A DNA stretch of 64,000 nt from Ammoniphilus oxalaticus (GCF_003609605.1 NZ_MCHY01000006.1:372001-436000); one strand, 5' to 3'; shown: positions 35,483 through 44,918, counted from the first letter of the stretch. Numbers and translations: made by a program. Notes: generated by a model from the sequence alone, not told the origin.

Positions 35483-35701
35483 TTCTAATTGGTTGATTCG
35501 GTTCGTGGTTGAACTCTTGCCGCTCGTTCGGTTGAACATGAGGCGGAATTAAAGCGAAGGCAGTAATCCACGTTGAGAAGCCCCCGAAACATGTCCACGC
35601 AATTATATGATACTATCCATTGCAATTCAAAAGACTCATATGCCTTGCGTATGAGTGAGTATATTAAGTTTAAATTAAAACTAAAAAAGGAGATCATTCC
35701 A

Positions 35702-36571
35702 ATGGCGCAGGGCGTGTTTGTCGGTTTAGCTGGTTTTGATATTACGTACTACCAGAATGATTTTCCGGAGGAGAATCAAAAAAGCAAAACGAACAATTAT
35801 CAAACGTTTATTGGTGGTCCCGCTGGGAATGCAGCGATTACGTATGCGATATTAGGAGGGCGAGCAACGCTTGTTACCTGTCTCGGGGATTCGCCGATTG
35901 CCGATGCGATTAAGATTGAATTATCAGAAGTGTATCAAGTGGAAGTGATCGATTTAGCGGTAGGCTCGAACGTTTTGCCGAGTATTTCGAGTGTGCTCGT
36001 CCATACGGAAAAGGCCACGCGGACGATTTGGAGCGGGCAACAGCAATTTTTTGTCCCTGAACAACAAGGCTATACGGATTGGATTACTGGGGCGAGCTTT
36101 TGTTTTTCAGATTGCAATTTGCCCGAGGTGACTATTGAATGCCTAAAGCAAGCGAGCCAGCTTAATAATAAAATTGTGCTAGATCTAGGTTCCTGGAAGC
36201 CGCATTTTACGGACTGTCTTCCTTTAGCGAATGAGGTGATCGCCTCCGTCCATTGCAGGCCGCCAGCAGGTGAACTTGTTCCGTTATTACAAAAGCTAAA
36301 AATAAATAAGATTGCAACGACGGATGGTGAAAAGGCAACATGTTGGTTTGATCAGTCCCACTTGGAGCAAGGTGTGATTATGCCACCAATGGTAACAGCT
36401 GTCGATACGTTAGCCGCTGGGGATGTGTTGAGCGGCGCCTATTGCTTCTATCGTTTTAATGAAGGATTATCGTTCGTCGACGCTTTGGAAAAAGCAACGA
36501 TTGTTGCTTCAGAAAGCGTTAAATTTATTGGACCCCGCGAGGGTGTCTATAAAATAGCGAATCATATCTAG
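35702..36571 (+). CDS. PfkB-family carbohydrate/nucleoside kinase
   Basis: 289 residues from ATG 35702 (AAGGAGA eight bases upstream); the ORF opens earlier without support. The N-terminal GPAGNAAITYAILGG motif is the sugar-binding signature. The C-terminal catalytic motif is DTLAAGDVLSGAY, where DTxGAGD is usual; the base Asp is kept but the first Gly of the anion hole reads Ala. It phosphorylates a sugar or nucleoside; substrate unknown. No transporter or metabolic operon beside it. Confidence 0.82.
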   Translation: MAQGVFVGLAGFDITYYQNDFPEENQKSKTNNYQTFIGGPAGNAAITYAILGGRATLVTCLGDSPIADAIKIELSEVYQVEVIDLAVGSNVLPSISSVLVHTEKATRTIWSGQQQFFVPEQQGYTDWITGASFCFSDCNLPEVTIECLKQASQLNNKIVLDLGSWKPHFTDCLPLANEVIASVHCRPPAGELVPLLQKLKINKIATTDGEKATCWFDQSHLEQGVIMPPMVTAVDTLAAGDVLSGAYCFYRFNEGLSFVDALEKATIVASESVKFIGPREGVYKIANHI

Positions 36572-36628
36572 CGAAATATAAACACTATGGAAACCCTTTT
36601 TAGTATAATGTAGGAGGAATACTAAAAA

Positions 36629-36643
36629 ATGAAAAGATGGTGA
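36629..36643 (+). other. Four-codon upstream ORF before the universal stress gene
   Basis: ATG AAA AGA TGG TGA (MKRW) sits 11 bases after AGGAGG, the strongest ribosome site in this leader, and ends eight bases before the main ATG. TATAAT (36604-36609) lies just upstream. Confidence 0.3.
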
Positions 36644-36650
36644 ATACGAG

Positions 36651-37073
36651 ATGTCCAAAATCATAGTACCAATAGATGGTTCTCAACACGCAATTCGAGC
36701 GCTTGAATATGCGCTGGATCTAGCTCGAGCTTTCGGGGACGAGCTTATTCTCCTTAATGTTCAACTTAATCTAAATACGATCAATGTCAAACGGTTTTTC
36801 AGCAAACAAGAGATAGAGGAATTTCAACAACAACTCGGCGAAGAAGACTTGGAAGAAGCGATAAAGGTAGCAACGGGATCTGAGCTTCCTTTTACGAGTA
36901 AAATTCGAATCGGCATTCCAAAGGTTGAAATTTGTCAGGAGGCTGAACAAGAACAAGTTCGTTGCATTGTCATGGGATCTCGTGGCATGGGTCCTGTTGT
37001 CGGCAGGTTTCTAGGTAGTGTCAGCTATGGCGTCGTCCACGAGTCGCCCTGTCCGGTCACAATTGTTCCTTAA
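36651..37073 (+). CDS. Universal stress protein (UspA family)
   Basis: 140 residues, cytoplasmic. KIIVPIDGSQHAIRALEYALDLA opens the fold, and the ATP-binding motif GSRGMGPVVGRFLGSVS (G-2x-G-9x-G-S type) lies near the end, followed by SPCPVTIVP. It likely binds ATP and forms dimers; in Bacilli these proteins respond to energy or oxidative stress. Translation may be affected by the MKRW mini-ORF just upstream. Start ATG 36651 has only a weak GGTGA site of its own. Confidence 0.9.
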   Translation: MSKIIVPIDGSQHAIRALEYALDLARAFGDELILLNVQLNLNTINVKRFFSKQEIEEFQQQLGEEDLEEAIKVATGSELPFTSKIRIGIPKVEICQEAEQEQVRCIVMGSRGMGPVVGRFLGSVSYGVVHESPCPVTIVP

Positions 37074-37170
37074 ATTCGAGATTCTGTTATGTAGTTGGCG
37101 GGTACCATGAAAAGTGAGTACTATTTCTGATTCGACCGAACGATTACACTGTCCTTAGGAGGAGATTCTA

Positions 37171-38208
37171 ATGAAAAAAGGACGGCTGTTTTGGATCGGC
37201 GCATTTGTGGTGTTGATGATTGTCGCGCTCTTGTTGATGAACGGTTTAACGTTGGGCAAAGGAGGAAGTCCGAAAAGTTATGAGGGGTTAACGGGGCATT
37301 ATGATGTATCCTCGGAAGGAATGATTGCCTACGTCTTTGAGGGTTTAGATGGAAAGCATGGTCTTTACGTGACGGACGCCAAGCAATCGACGGGGCTCAA
37401 ATTGCTAGAGTTAGAAAGTGACAAAGCGCTCTTAGACCCGACGTTTTCAGCAGATGGCTCCACCTTATTTTATATCTCGATCAATCAAGATTTGGAAGCA
37501 AAACTACATAGTTCTGTACATCAAATTGACCTGGAAACAAAGCGAGATCGCCTTTTGTTTTCCGCTTCAGCTGCGATCACCGAAATAGAGTGCTCACCTA
37601 ACGGCAACTCCTTATTTTTTTTACAGGCTGATGTTTTTCAAAATTACTCACCGATCGCGAGTAAGCGACCGCATGACTATGATGTGTATGAATACAATTT
37701 TGGGCAAGATCGCCAGATTCAGCATACAAACCTCAAACAGTATTCGATGGATTCCCTCGTGGTCGCCGAAGATGCCCAATCCGTCTTTGTTCAAATGGGG
37801 GATGTTGCGGAAACAGCGGAAGAGATCTTTGATGTGAAATATCGTATTTTTCAATTTCCGTTGGATCAACCAAGCGATTATCGTGTTGTGAGTGATCCCG
37901 ATCGCCTAGTGGATATTTATACTTTTGATGTGGTTTCTGGGGAAGATGAGATTATCTTTCAATCGATCAGTAATCCGGACGCAGGGGCAACATATCAGTA
38001 CGAATTATATAGGTATAATCGGAACACGAACGAGGAACAGCAGCTTACCGTACTAAAAGCGTTCGCGACGAACCCGCTTGTTGGTCCCGATCAGCAAATT
38101 TACTTCATGCTGGATAGACGTTTTCCAGAAGAAGTTTCAGATTACCATCTCTATCGAATGAATGGGGACGGAAGTGGTTTGAGGGAAGTGGAACTGTTGA
38201 GTCAATGA
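37171..38208 (+). CDS. Membrane-anchored TolB/WD40-like beta-propeller protein
   Basis: 345 residues. One N-terminal membrane helix (about 7-26) anchors a secreted beta-rich domain. Blade-like repeats are visible: KHGLYVTDA, DPTFSADGSTLFYISI, ECSPNGNSLFFLQ, QFPLDQPSD and LYRMNGDGSGLREVE, as in TolB/PD40 repeats. No enzyme motif. AGGAGGAG precedes ATG 37171. Function unknown; may be a binding scaffold outside the membrane. Confidence 0.65.
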   Translation: MKKGRLFWIGAFVVLMIVALLLMNGLTLGKGGSPKSYEGLTGHYDVSSEGMIAYVFEGLDGKHGLYVTDAKQSTGLKLLELESDKALLDPTFSADGSTLFYISINQDLEAKLHSSVHQIDLETKRDRLLFSASAAITEIECSPNGNSLFFLQADVFQNYSPIASKRPHDYDVYEYNFGQDRQIQHTNLKQYSMDSLVVAEDAQSVFVQMGDVAETAEEIFDVKYRIFQFPLDQPSDYRVVSDPDRLVDIYTFDVVSGEDEIIFQSISNPDAGATYQYELYRYNRNTNEEQQLTVLKAFATNPLVGPDQQIYFMLDRRFPEEVSDYHLYRMNGDGSGLREVELLSQ

Positions 38209-38366
38209 GAGGGTTCGGTAAGGTATGATCGGGTTGATTGGAGAACAGTTTCTGTAATCGGATTCACTCCCTTTGTTGTCGCTAATTTCGGAAGTCGACC
38301 ACTGCAGTTAAGGTGGTTCGATGAAAACGCGCATTAGCGCATAGCTCATTACAATATGTCAAATGA

Positions 38367-38400
38367 CCTCCCCGCCAAACGAGGAGGCCATTTTTATTTT
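38367..38400. terminator. Terminator between convergent genes
   Basis: GACCTCCCC and the reverse GGAGGCC arms with a short loop (38367-38389), then ATTTTTATTTT. Confidence 0.7.
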
Positions 38401-38861
38401 ACTTCATTATTCTCTAAAGTAAATTCCTCCGTGTTTCCATCCCATTTTACAGTCACCCGAATGATAGAATCCTTGCTTTCCAGCGCGCCTCCTTTAACCT
38501 TGTCAATTTCAGTGAAGATGTTGTCTGTTGGTGGGGGATTGAATTCCTTACTCCAGCCTCTGCCGCTACCGATATTCGAAAGGTAGTCGTACTCTAGTTT
38601 TTTAATCGAGGTAAGATCTTCTAAAGAACCTTTATAAATGAGTTGGAATTTTGTTGCCTTTTCACTATCATGTTTTAATACGCCGTCTTCCTTATAAAAT
38701 ACCTGGGTTCCATTTACTTCATATACAGCAGACCAAAGCTCTCCTTCGCCCGTATAGGTAAAGTCATGTTTGATCGTTTCTCTTTCTTCTGAACAACCTG
38801 TTAAAGCGAATAATAAGACCATAAAGGCGCTCAAAATATATCCCTTTAAACTTTCCTTCAT
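38394..38861 (-). CDS. Small lipoprotein of unknown function
   Basis: 155 residues from ATG 38861, directly after AAGGAGG and a short spacer. Signal peptide with lipobox LTGC. The mature part is polar and beta-rich (FTYTGEGELWSAVYEVNG, KFQLIYKGSLEDL, IIRVTVKWDGNTEEF). It resembles small Bacillales lipoproteins with one or two beta-sandwich modules, but I cannot name a family. Confidence 0.7.
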   Translation of the reverse strand: MKESLKGYILSAFMVLLFALTGCSEERETIKHDFTYTGEGELWSAVYEVNGTQVFYKEDGVLKHDSEKATKFQLIYKGSLEDLTSIKKLEYDYLSNIGSGRGWSKEFNPPPTDNIFTEIDKVKGGALESKDSIIRVTVKWDGNTEEFTLENNEVK

Positions 38862-39161
38862 TCTCCATCCTCCTTTATAAGTAACGACCATCTTCTTTGA
38901 AGCGATTCTTCTGTTGGTCGATCGCCTTATGGAATCAACTTTTCTGATTTATGGTTAATGAACGCCAATTGCGCCACAATCTCCATCGCTCCATCACCTT
39001 TTCCACTTTATATCTACTCCATTACATCTAACGATAACATGAGAAACGATCGATTGGTAGGGGAGTATACGCAAAACAATACTGCGCCAATTTGACTCGT
39101 GGTACAATGATGAAAAATGTATAATGGGATTTGTGAGTTTTTTTGCAAGGGAGAGAATGAC

Positions 39162-39404
39162 ATGGAATTACTTTGCGGAGTCTGTTCGCAAACGAAAGGA
39201 TTATCATTAGAAGAACGGATGAAATTGGCTAAATCTCGAGAGACGAATGTCGTTTATGTTTGTCCTGATTGTGGGGAGGAGCATTCTTATAGGGGGATAG
39301 GGGGGAGTGGAGCGGCGCCGGTCGAACCGACAATTGAAGTGGAAGAGGAACCGATTAAAAATAAAGACAAGGATCAAAATTCTGATCAGTTGACCTTATT
39401 TTAA
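39162..39404 (+). CDS. Small zinc-ribbon protein, 80 residues
   Basis: ATG 39162 follows AAGGGAGA. Two CxxC knuckles (LLCGVCSQ at 4-8 and YVCPDCGEEH near 33-36) should form a zinc ribbon; the rest is a Gly/Ala/Pro linker and acidic, Lys-rich tail (IEVEEEPIKNKDKDQ). Cytoplasmic; partner or nucleic-acid binding is possible. The preceding in-frame 45 bases lack a ribosome site. Confidence 0.6.
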   Translation: MELLCGVCSQTKGLSLEERMKLAKSRETNVVYVCPDCGEEHSYRGIGGSGAAPVEPTIEVEEEPIKNKDKDQNSDQLTLF

Positions 39405-39471
39405 TAAGTGTGGTTCAGCTTGAGATTGATCCTGTCGTTTCGATATTTATAGCTATTCCCGTTGGATAAAT

Positions 39472-39512
39472 CAAGAGCGTATCTTGCACGGAAGCAGGCG
39501 CTCTTGTTTTTT
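39472..39512 (+). terminator. Intrinsic terminator after the zinc-ribbon gene
   Basis: CAAGAGCG and CGCTCTTG arms around a 19-base loop, followed by TTTTTT. Confidence 0.75.
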
Positions 39513-39667
39513 GTGAAATATCACTGCCTTGTAATCTAATCTATGAAAAATACACAGAATGTTTAAATCTATCGTGTATTGTAAAGGCGTGGTTATGTTA
39601 TAAATTAATAAGGTGTTGTTTTGTGAGGAAGTCGTTAATGTGTTGTTAATGTTAAGGAGCTATGGAT

Positions 39668-41014
39668 ATGAAGAATACGTTACCTAACAAAGAAATTGTG
39701 TTTGTTGGGCTGATGATTTTTTCGCTATTTTTTGGAGCGGGTAATTTAATTTTTCCGCCTGAACTCGGTCAGAAGGCCGGTGAAAATATGGGGTTTGCCC
39801 TCGGTGGTTTTTTGATCTCTGGTGTAGGCTTGCCTTTACTCGGTGTGCTGGCGATCGCTTACGCCAGCGGTGGAAGTTCAACTGAAGATTTAAGTAAAAA
39901 GGTCCATCCGTTATTTGCTGTTGTATTGACAGCTGTTACGTATTTAACGGTTGGTCCATTTTTTGCGGCGCCGAGAACGGGAGTGGTTTCGTACGAAATT
40001 GCTATCGTTCCTTTTTTGACTGATGGAGGAAATGCGTTTACGCTTGCGATCTTTACGTTCATTTATTTTGCGATTGCTTACGTTTTAGCGTTGAATCCAA
40101 GTAAATTTGTGGATCGAATCGGAAAAATGATTACACCCTTTTTACTCAGTGTGTTATTCATTTTAATTGCGGCCGTTATTTCTAGACCGATTGATGCGCC
40201 GCAGACCGCCACGGGTTCATTTGCGGAATATCCCTTTTTCAAAGGGATTACAGAAGGGTATTTAACGATGGATACGATTGTCTCGATTGTATTTGGGATG
40301 ATCATTATCAATGCGATTCAGGATAGAGGAGTCCATGATAAAAAGCAGATTCGGCGGATTATTTGGAAGGCAGGGATCATCGCCGTTGTTTGTTTAAGCG
40401 CAGTATATGTTGGCCTAGGTTATTTAGGAGCGACAAGTTCATCCATGTCATTTACGTCGGGCGCAGCCATTTTATCGGGGATTTCACAACAATATTTTGG
40501 AGTGTATGGCAATGTATTGCTTGGGATTGTGATCTTACTCGCGTGCATCCCAACAGCCGTTGGCCTGATTTCATCGTGCGCTCTCTATTTCAATAAACTA
40601 ATGCCGACGGTGTCGTATCAAGCGTTTATTTTATTTTTCTCCATTTTTAGCGGCCTCGTTGCGAATGTCGGGTTGGCGCAACTGATTCGCTTGTCTGTTC
40701 CCGTGTTAAATTTTATTTATCCGATTGTAATCACGTTGATTGCTTTGACCTTCTTGGATAAACTTTTTAAAGGACATTCATTTGTTTATCGAGGGGCGGT
40801 TCTTTTTACGCTGATTGTTAGTTTGAATGATGGACTCGTGGCGATGAATGAAAAATGGGATTTTATTGCGCCGATCCTAAATTTACCGCTTGCCGAAATA
40901 GGGTTTGGCTGGATTGTTCCCGCTCTTGTAGGGGGAGTGGCTGGTTGGCTGTTGTCGTTTGCGAAAAGAGCGGTTGCTGTTTTTTCTAAGAAGCCGAAAT
41001 TGAACGATGATTAA
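39668..41014 (+). CDS. brnQ: Branched-chain amino acid carrier BrnQ
   Basis: 448 residues from ATG 39668, eight bases after AAGGAG (ATG 39662 is too close). Twelve membrane helices. Family motifs: IFSLFFGAGNLIFPPELGQ at the N-terminus, TVGPFFAAPRTGVVSYE and INAIQDRG. It imports Leu, Ile and Val with Na+ or H+. No leader such as a T-box is seen. The next gene begins 39 bases later, so the two may be cotranscribed. Confidence 0.93.
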   Translation: MKNTLPNKEIVFVGLMIFSLFFGAGNLIFPPELGQKAGENMGFALGGFLISGVGLPLLGVLAIAYASGGSSTEDLSKKVHPLFAVVLTAVTYLTVGPFFAAPRTGVVSYEIAIVPFLTDGGNAFTLAIFTFIYFAIAYVLALNPSKFVDRIGKMITPFLLSVLFILIAAVISRPIDAPQTATGSFAEYPFFKGITEGYLTMDTIVSIVFGMIIINAIQDRGVHDKKQIRRIIWKAGIIAVVCLSAVYVGLGYLGATSSSMSFTSGAAILSGISQQYFGVYGNVLLGIVILLACIPTAVGLISSCALYFNKLMPTVSYQAFILFFSIFSGLVANVGLAQLIRLSVPVLNFIYPIVITLIALTFLDKLFKGHSFVYRGAVLFTLIVSLNDGLVAMNEKWDFIAPILNLPLAEIGFGWIVPALVGGVAGWLLSFAKRAVAVFSKKPKLNDD

Positions 41015-41053
41015 ATCGACCGCTGTATTGAGATTGATAGGAGGCATCGTGGT

Positions 41054-41932
41054 ATGAAATTGCTGCAATACAAACAGCATGGCAAAACTGGATTAGGAAT
41101 CTGGACTGAAAAAGGGATTTTAAACGTGGATTTGGCGGGGCATCGTTTAAACTTGAATGTCCCTCAAACGATGCAACAATTGATTGAACGTGGCACACAA
41201 GGGATTGAAATGTTAAAGGATTTGCTTTATTTTGCGGATTCATATCCTGAACGTCTATTTTTAAAAGAGGATGAACTTGAGTTTTTGCCAGTTGTAGATC
41301 AGCCCGAAAAAATTATTTGCGTCGGTTTGAATTACGAACCGCATGCGGAAGAAGCAAAGATGGAAGTGCCGGATTTCCCTGTGCTTTTTACCAAATTTAA
41401 TAATGCATTGGCTGGACACAAGGAGACGATTCAACTTCCAGATCGCGCGAAAGAGTATGATTATGAAGCGGAGTTGGTCATTGTCATGGGAAAAACGGCG
41501 AAAAACGTGAGTGAAAAGGATGCGTTGTCTTATGTGTACGGGTACAGTGTGGGAAACGATTTGTCTGCGCGAGATTTGCAAATGCGGACTAGCCAGTGGT
41601 TCCTGGGTAAATCGTTAGATCAATTTGCGCCTGTCGGGCCGTATCTCGTCACCGCGGATGAAGTGGACCCTGACCAACTAGATATCCAGTGCAAAGTAAA
41701 CGGGAGCATGCGTCAACATTCGAATACGAGCAAAATGATGTTCAATTGCGCTTATCTCGTCAGCTATATCTCCCAGTATATGACTTTGAAACCTGGCGAT
41801 CTCATTTTAACAGGCACGCCAGAGGGGGTCATTTTGGGGTATTCAGCGGATCGTCAACAATGGTTGCAAGCTGGCGATGTAGTGGAAGTGACCATTGAAA
41901 AAATAGGAACACTACGGAATTTGTTAGCTTAA
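41054..41932 (+). CDS. Fumarylacetoacetate hydrolase (FAH) family protein
   Basis: 292 residues. An N-terminal domain (about 1-75) precedes the FAH fold. PEKIICVGLNYEPHAEEA and the metal-binding set E-x-E ... D (DYEAELVIVMG, GYSVGNDLSARDLQ) are present, with GPYLVTADE, LTGTPEGV and GDVVEVTIEKIGTL later. Members act on 2-oxo acids: hydrolases, oxaloacetate decarboxylases or hydratases; substrate is not settled by sequence. AGGAGG precedes ATG 41054. Confidence 0.88.
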   Translation: MKLLQYKQHGKTGLGIWTEKGILNVDLAGHRLNLNVPQTMQQLIERGTQGIEMLKDLLYFADSYPERLFLKEDELEFLPVVDQPEKIICVGLNYEPHAEEAKMEVPDFPVLFTKFNNALAGHKETIQLPDRAKEYDYEAELVIVMGKTAKNVSEKDALSYVYGYSVGNDLSARDLQMRTSQWFLGKSLDQFAPVGPYLVTADEVDPDQLDIQCKVNGSMRQHSNTSKMMFNCAYLVSYISQYMTLKPGDLILTGTPEGVILGYSADRQQWLQAGDVVEVTIEKIGTLRNLLA

Positions 41933-41947
41933 TAATTCGTATAAAAG

Positions 41948-41987
41948 AAGCCCTGACTTTCCGTCTACCACGCGGAGGTCAGGGCTT
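41948..41987 (+). terminator. Intrinsic terminator after the FAH gene
   Basis: AAGCCCTGAC and GTCAGGGCTT arms (41948-41987) with a 19-base loop; short T tract. Confidence 0.8.
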
Positions 41988-42060
41988 TGCTATATTTGGT
42001 GAAGTGGATGACGTCTATTTTTTATCATTGTCTGGCGATTCCATTTGACCCTGCTTCCTT

Positions 42061-43422
42061 TTAGACCAACTTTAATGAAGCTTGCTCGATTTCCTGTAGC
42101 GTTTTTGTAATCTCCAATCCTAATGAATAGGCGAGCAGAGGCGGGATCGCATCGCCAATTTGTTCGTATTTATCTTGCTCAGGATCGCTGTGAAATTTTA
42201 CGTAGGGACCCGCGAAATGATACCAATCGGGAAATGATTGTAGGCGCGCCGCTTCGCGTGGGGTGATGCCGCGGTCTTCGATGGGATGGATCATCTCATC
42301 AAGACAATGGGAGGTGACGGTAAAACTGGGCTTGTCCAATTCAAGCCGACGATTACGGGCCGCATATAGTTTATTTGGGAAACACTCTTCTATTAAATGC
42401 TCGCGTCCCTCCTCGATCAGTCGGTTTGCCGCTTTAACCATCCCTTCTCCTTGTCTGATCAGGCTCATTCTTTGGATCATTCTTTTCGAATGATTGACCG
42501 CGCGGTGAAAGGTGACGATCGATGGATCAAAATCATGGTGGGGAAGCGTTTCGTATTCGCTCACTTCGCCTTTCATAATTGAAATGAAATGTTCGCCGCT
42601 CGGGGTTGGTTCGGTGATGTGGCGTTTATAGTCGGCAGGCAATTCATCGCCGCCTTCACCTGATTTTACTAAGGGGAGGTTGTTCAGAGCATCGCCAACT
42701 GTGACATAATCGTACTCGCGATCAGGTCCGTGGGTTTTTTTCGGATAATGGAATGTGGCGTCGTATTTTCGATTGATCCCGACTAAAATAATGCGTTCCC
42801 GCGCTTGCGGCACACCATATTCCATCGAATTCATCAGCACAACGTCGCGCTCCCGACTCGCGAGTTTATAGCTGACCCCACTTGGGTGTTCGTTCGATTC
42901 AAATTCATTGCAAATATCTTCAAACATTTTCCCCGCAATGCCCTCGCTTCTTTTGGAGAAAAGTCCTTTTACATTTTCAAATAAAAACATTTTGGCGTCG
43001 ATCGCTCGGGCGATGCGGATCACATTTAAAAAGAGGGTGTTGCGATCATCTTCTTCCGAACGGGTTCCCGCCATAGAAAAACTTTCGCAAGGCGCTCCTC
43101 CTGTAACAATGTCCACGCTGTCCACGCGAAAACGACGCGTTAGAATTTCTTTGACGAGCTGATTGCTTACTTTTCGGATATCGCCGTGGATCAGTAGCGT
43201 CTTCATTTTTTTGTTATAATCAAAGAGGTGATCAAAATGGTCGGGGGTTTGCAAGTAACTTTCCAAATGGAGCACATCGGCATCGTGAGAGATGCTGTAG
43301 GTTTCCACCGTCCGATCGCTCAACTCAACAGCAATCAAAGGTTGGATGCGCGCCCATTTGAACCCCGTGCAAATGCCACCGGGACCACTAAAAAGATCAA
43401 TAGAGTAATGAACGTCTTGCAT
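42061..43422 (-). CDS. DNA (cytosine-5) methyltransferase
   Basis: 453 residues from ATG 43422 (GGGGGAG nine bases upstream; ATG 43440 lies before that site). Motif I is IDLFSGPGGICTGF; the catalytic motif IV reads GGAPCESFSMAG, where GGPPCQ is usual; ENVKG (VI), QARERIILVG (VIII), and motifs IX/X near PSFTVTSH and QIGDAIPP follow. The product methylates cytosine C5 in a specific site. Target unknown. There is no restriction enzyme or Vsr gene next to it, so it may be a solitary methylase. Confidence 0.9.
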   Translation of the reverse strand: MQDVHYSIDLFSGPGGICTGFKWARIQPLIAVELSDRTVETYSISHDADVLHLESYLQTPDHFDHLFDYNKKMKTLLIHGDIRKVSNQLVKEILTRRFRVDSVDIVTGGAPCESFSMAGTRSEEDDRNTLFLNVIRIARAIDAKMFLFENVKGLFSKRSEGIAGKMFEDICNEFESNEHPSGVSYKLASRERDVVLMNSMEYGVPQARERIILVGINRKYDATFHYPKKTHGPDREYDYVTVGDALNNLPLVKSGEGGDELPADYKRHITEPTPSGEHFISIMKGEVSEYETLPHHDFDPSIVTFHRAVNHSKRMIQRMSLIRQGEGMVKAANRLIEEGREHLIEECFPNKLYAARNRRLELDKPSFTVTSHCLDEMIHPIEDRGITPREAARLQSFPDWYHFAGPYVKFHSDPEQDKYEQIGDAIPPLLAYSLGLEITKTLQEIEQASLKLV

Positions 43423-43735
43423 GGTTTTTAGCTCCCCCATTTCCTAATAAACGTGTATGTATTTCTGTATCTCTTTTTGTCTGTGTTCTCTTTTCTATTT
43501 TATCATACTAGTCTAGCGGACTCCATTCCTAACATACGATCTATGTAGGATGGCCTCCATAAAAGGTCGAAACAATCTTGCATGATCTCAGCTTGCGCGC
43601 CTATTGTTGGTTTTTCTCTCGGTGTTATTCTATAGAAAGGCAGACGATCAGAAGCAGGAAATCGTTTTTAAAAAAACACTTTTTCCAATAAGCATGTTAC
43701 AATCTGTTTGCAAGTTAAAAGATTGGAGAAAAGGG

Positions 43736-44338
43736 ATGATCGCGATGAATGCCGAGCAGTTGTGGTCAATTGTGTTGTCTAACATTAAAGAGAGCGGGAG
43801 ACTGGCCGTTCCGAGTTATGAAACATGGATTCAAAAGACATCAGTTCAAATGGAAAACGAAACACTTATTGTTTTTGCTCAAAGTGAATTCCAGAGAGAT
43901 TGGCTAGAAGTTAGATATGCGGAGTTGATTCGGGATGAGGTACTTCAGGTGGCGAATCAAGAAATTACGGATATCGTATACCGTTCCCTAAACCTTCCCG
44001 CAGATAAAAACGAAGATCCTCGAATTGAAGTAAAGATATCCTCCCATCATGAAACGGAAGATAACGATAGAAAAAAAGAACGTAAATTAGCTAGTTACCA
44101 TCAGGGCATTCGAGAACAAAAGGACAGTTGGGACAAAGAAAAAGAAGGCTTAGTGAATTTGGTTGTATCCAGGTTCCAAAGGAAATATGGCGCGATGCCT
44201 GATGAAGTGATCGATAGAATCATGAAGATAAACATTCGGACTTTCTTTATATATGTAAGTGAGATGATCCAGGATTTATCAGATTCGCGAGAAGAAGCAT
44301 TGGATTATATCGAGCAATATTTCAAGATTGTCGAATGA
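43736..44338 (+). CDS. Stand-alone DnaA N-terminal-domain protein
   Basis: 200 residues from ATG 43736; ATG 43745 is also possible (AAAAGGG lies between). The first ~85 residues match DnaA domain I: LWSIVLSNIKES, SYETWIQKTSVQ and FQRDWLEVRYAELIRDEVLQ. The AAA+ and DNA-binding domains are absent. Instead, a charged linker leads to a helical C-terminal domain (GLVNLVVSRFQRKYGAMPDE ... LDYIEQYF) of no known family. DnaA domain I binds helicase loader or regulators such as SirA, so this protein might compete for a partner. It overlaps the next gene by four bases (ATGA). Confidence 0.72.
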   Translation: MIAMNAEQLWSIVLSNIKESGRLAVPSYETWIQKTSVQMENETLIVFAQSEFQRDWLEVRYAELIRDEVLQVANQEITDIVYRSLNLPADKNEDPRIEVKISSHHETEDNDRKKERKLASYHQGIREQKDSWDKEKEGLVNLVVSRFQRKYGAMPDEVIDRIMKINIRTFFIYVSEMIQDLSDSREEALDYIEQYFKIVE

Positions 44339-44918
44339 GAATGAAACGATTACTTATTCTACTCATCATAGCCCCAATGTTATTTACAGCAACGGGTTGC
44401 GCGACGGAGCGCCCGTTAGATGAAGTAGGGGGTCTTCAGCACAAAATAAAGGATGAGTTTGGCGTTGAAGTACAGGCTCCTGAGATCCCCGATTTAGAAA
44501 TCACGAACGCTTTTATCTACTATAAAAATGATGAGCCGTATTATGTAACCGTTCAGTATGCTCAAAAACGAGGTCCCATTAATGAATATTTTCGCGCTGA
44601 GGATCATTCTTTAAATGAGGACCGTCTGAAAGAGTATGAACAGGAAATGAATAGTAAATTTCTATTGGGTCCATACGAATGGGTCCATACGAAGGGGACG
44701 TCATTTTCATGCTTACTTTTACGAAAGGTTCAGGGAGCGCGGCAGGGGAACAAATCGAGCTTGATGGTGTCACTGTCCACCTTGCAGAAACGAATTTCGG
44801 GCATATCCTAACGATTGAGACGGGGCAAGGATATTATTCATTGGATTACCGATTCGATGTTTATACGAAAGAAGAAGCATTTGAACACACACGATTTCTT
44901 ATAGGCCAATTAACCTAG
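44335..44918 (+). pseudogene. Lipoprotein gene broken by a 14-bp tandem duplication
   Basis: From ATG 44335 (or 44341) the protein has a signal peptide and lipobox ATGC, then beta/alpha sequence FIYYKNDEPYYVTVQYAQK. At 44666-44693 TGGGTCCATACGAA is repeated twice. With one copy, the frame reads SKFLLGPYEGDVIFMLTFTK and runs to the end at 44918 (VYTKEEAFEHTRFLIGQLT). With two copies it shifts and stops at 44811. The family is unknown. Translationally coupled to the DnaA-domain gene. Confidence 0.75.
44666..44693 (+). repeat. Exact 14-bp tandem duplication
   Basis: TGGGTCCATACGAA occurs at 44666-44679 and again at 44680-44693. Fourteen is not a multiple of three; removal of one copy restores a single reading frame for the lipoprotein. 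Confidence 0.95.
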
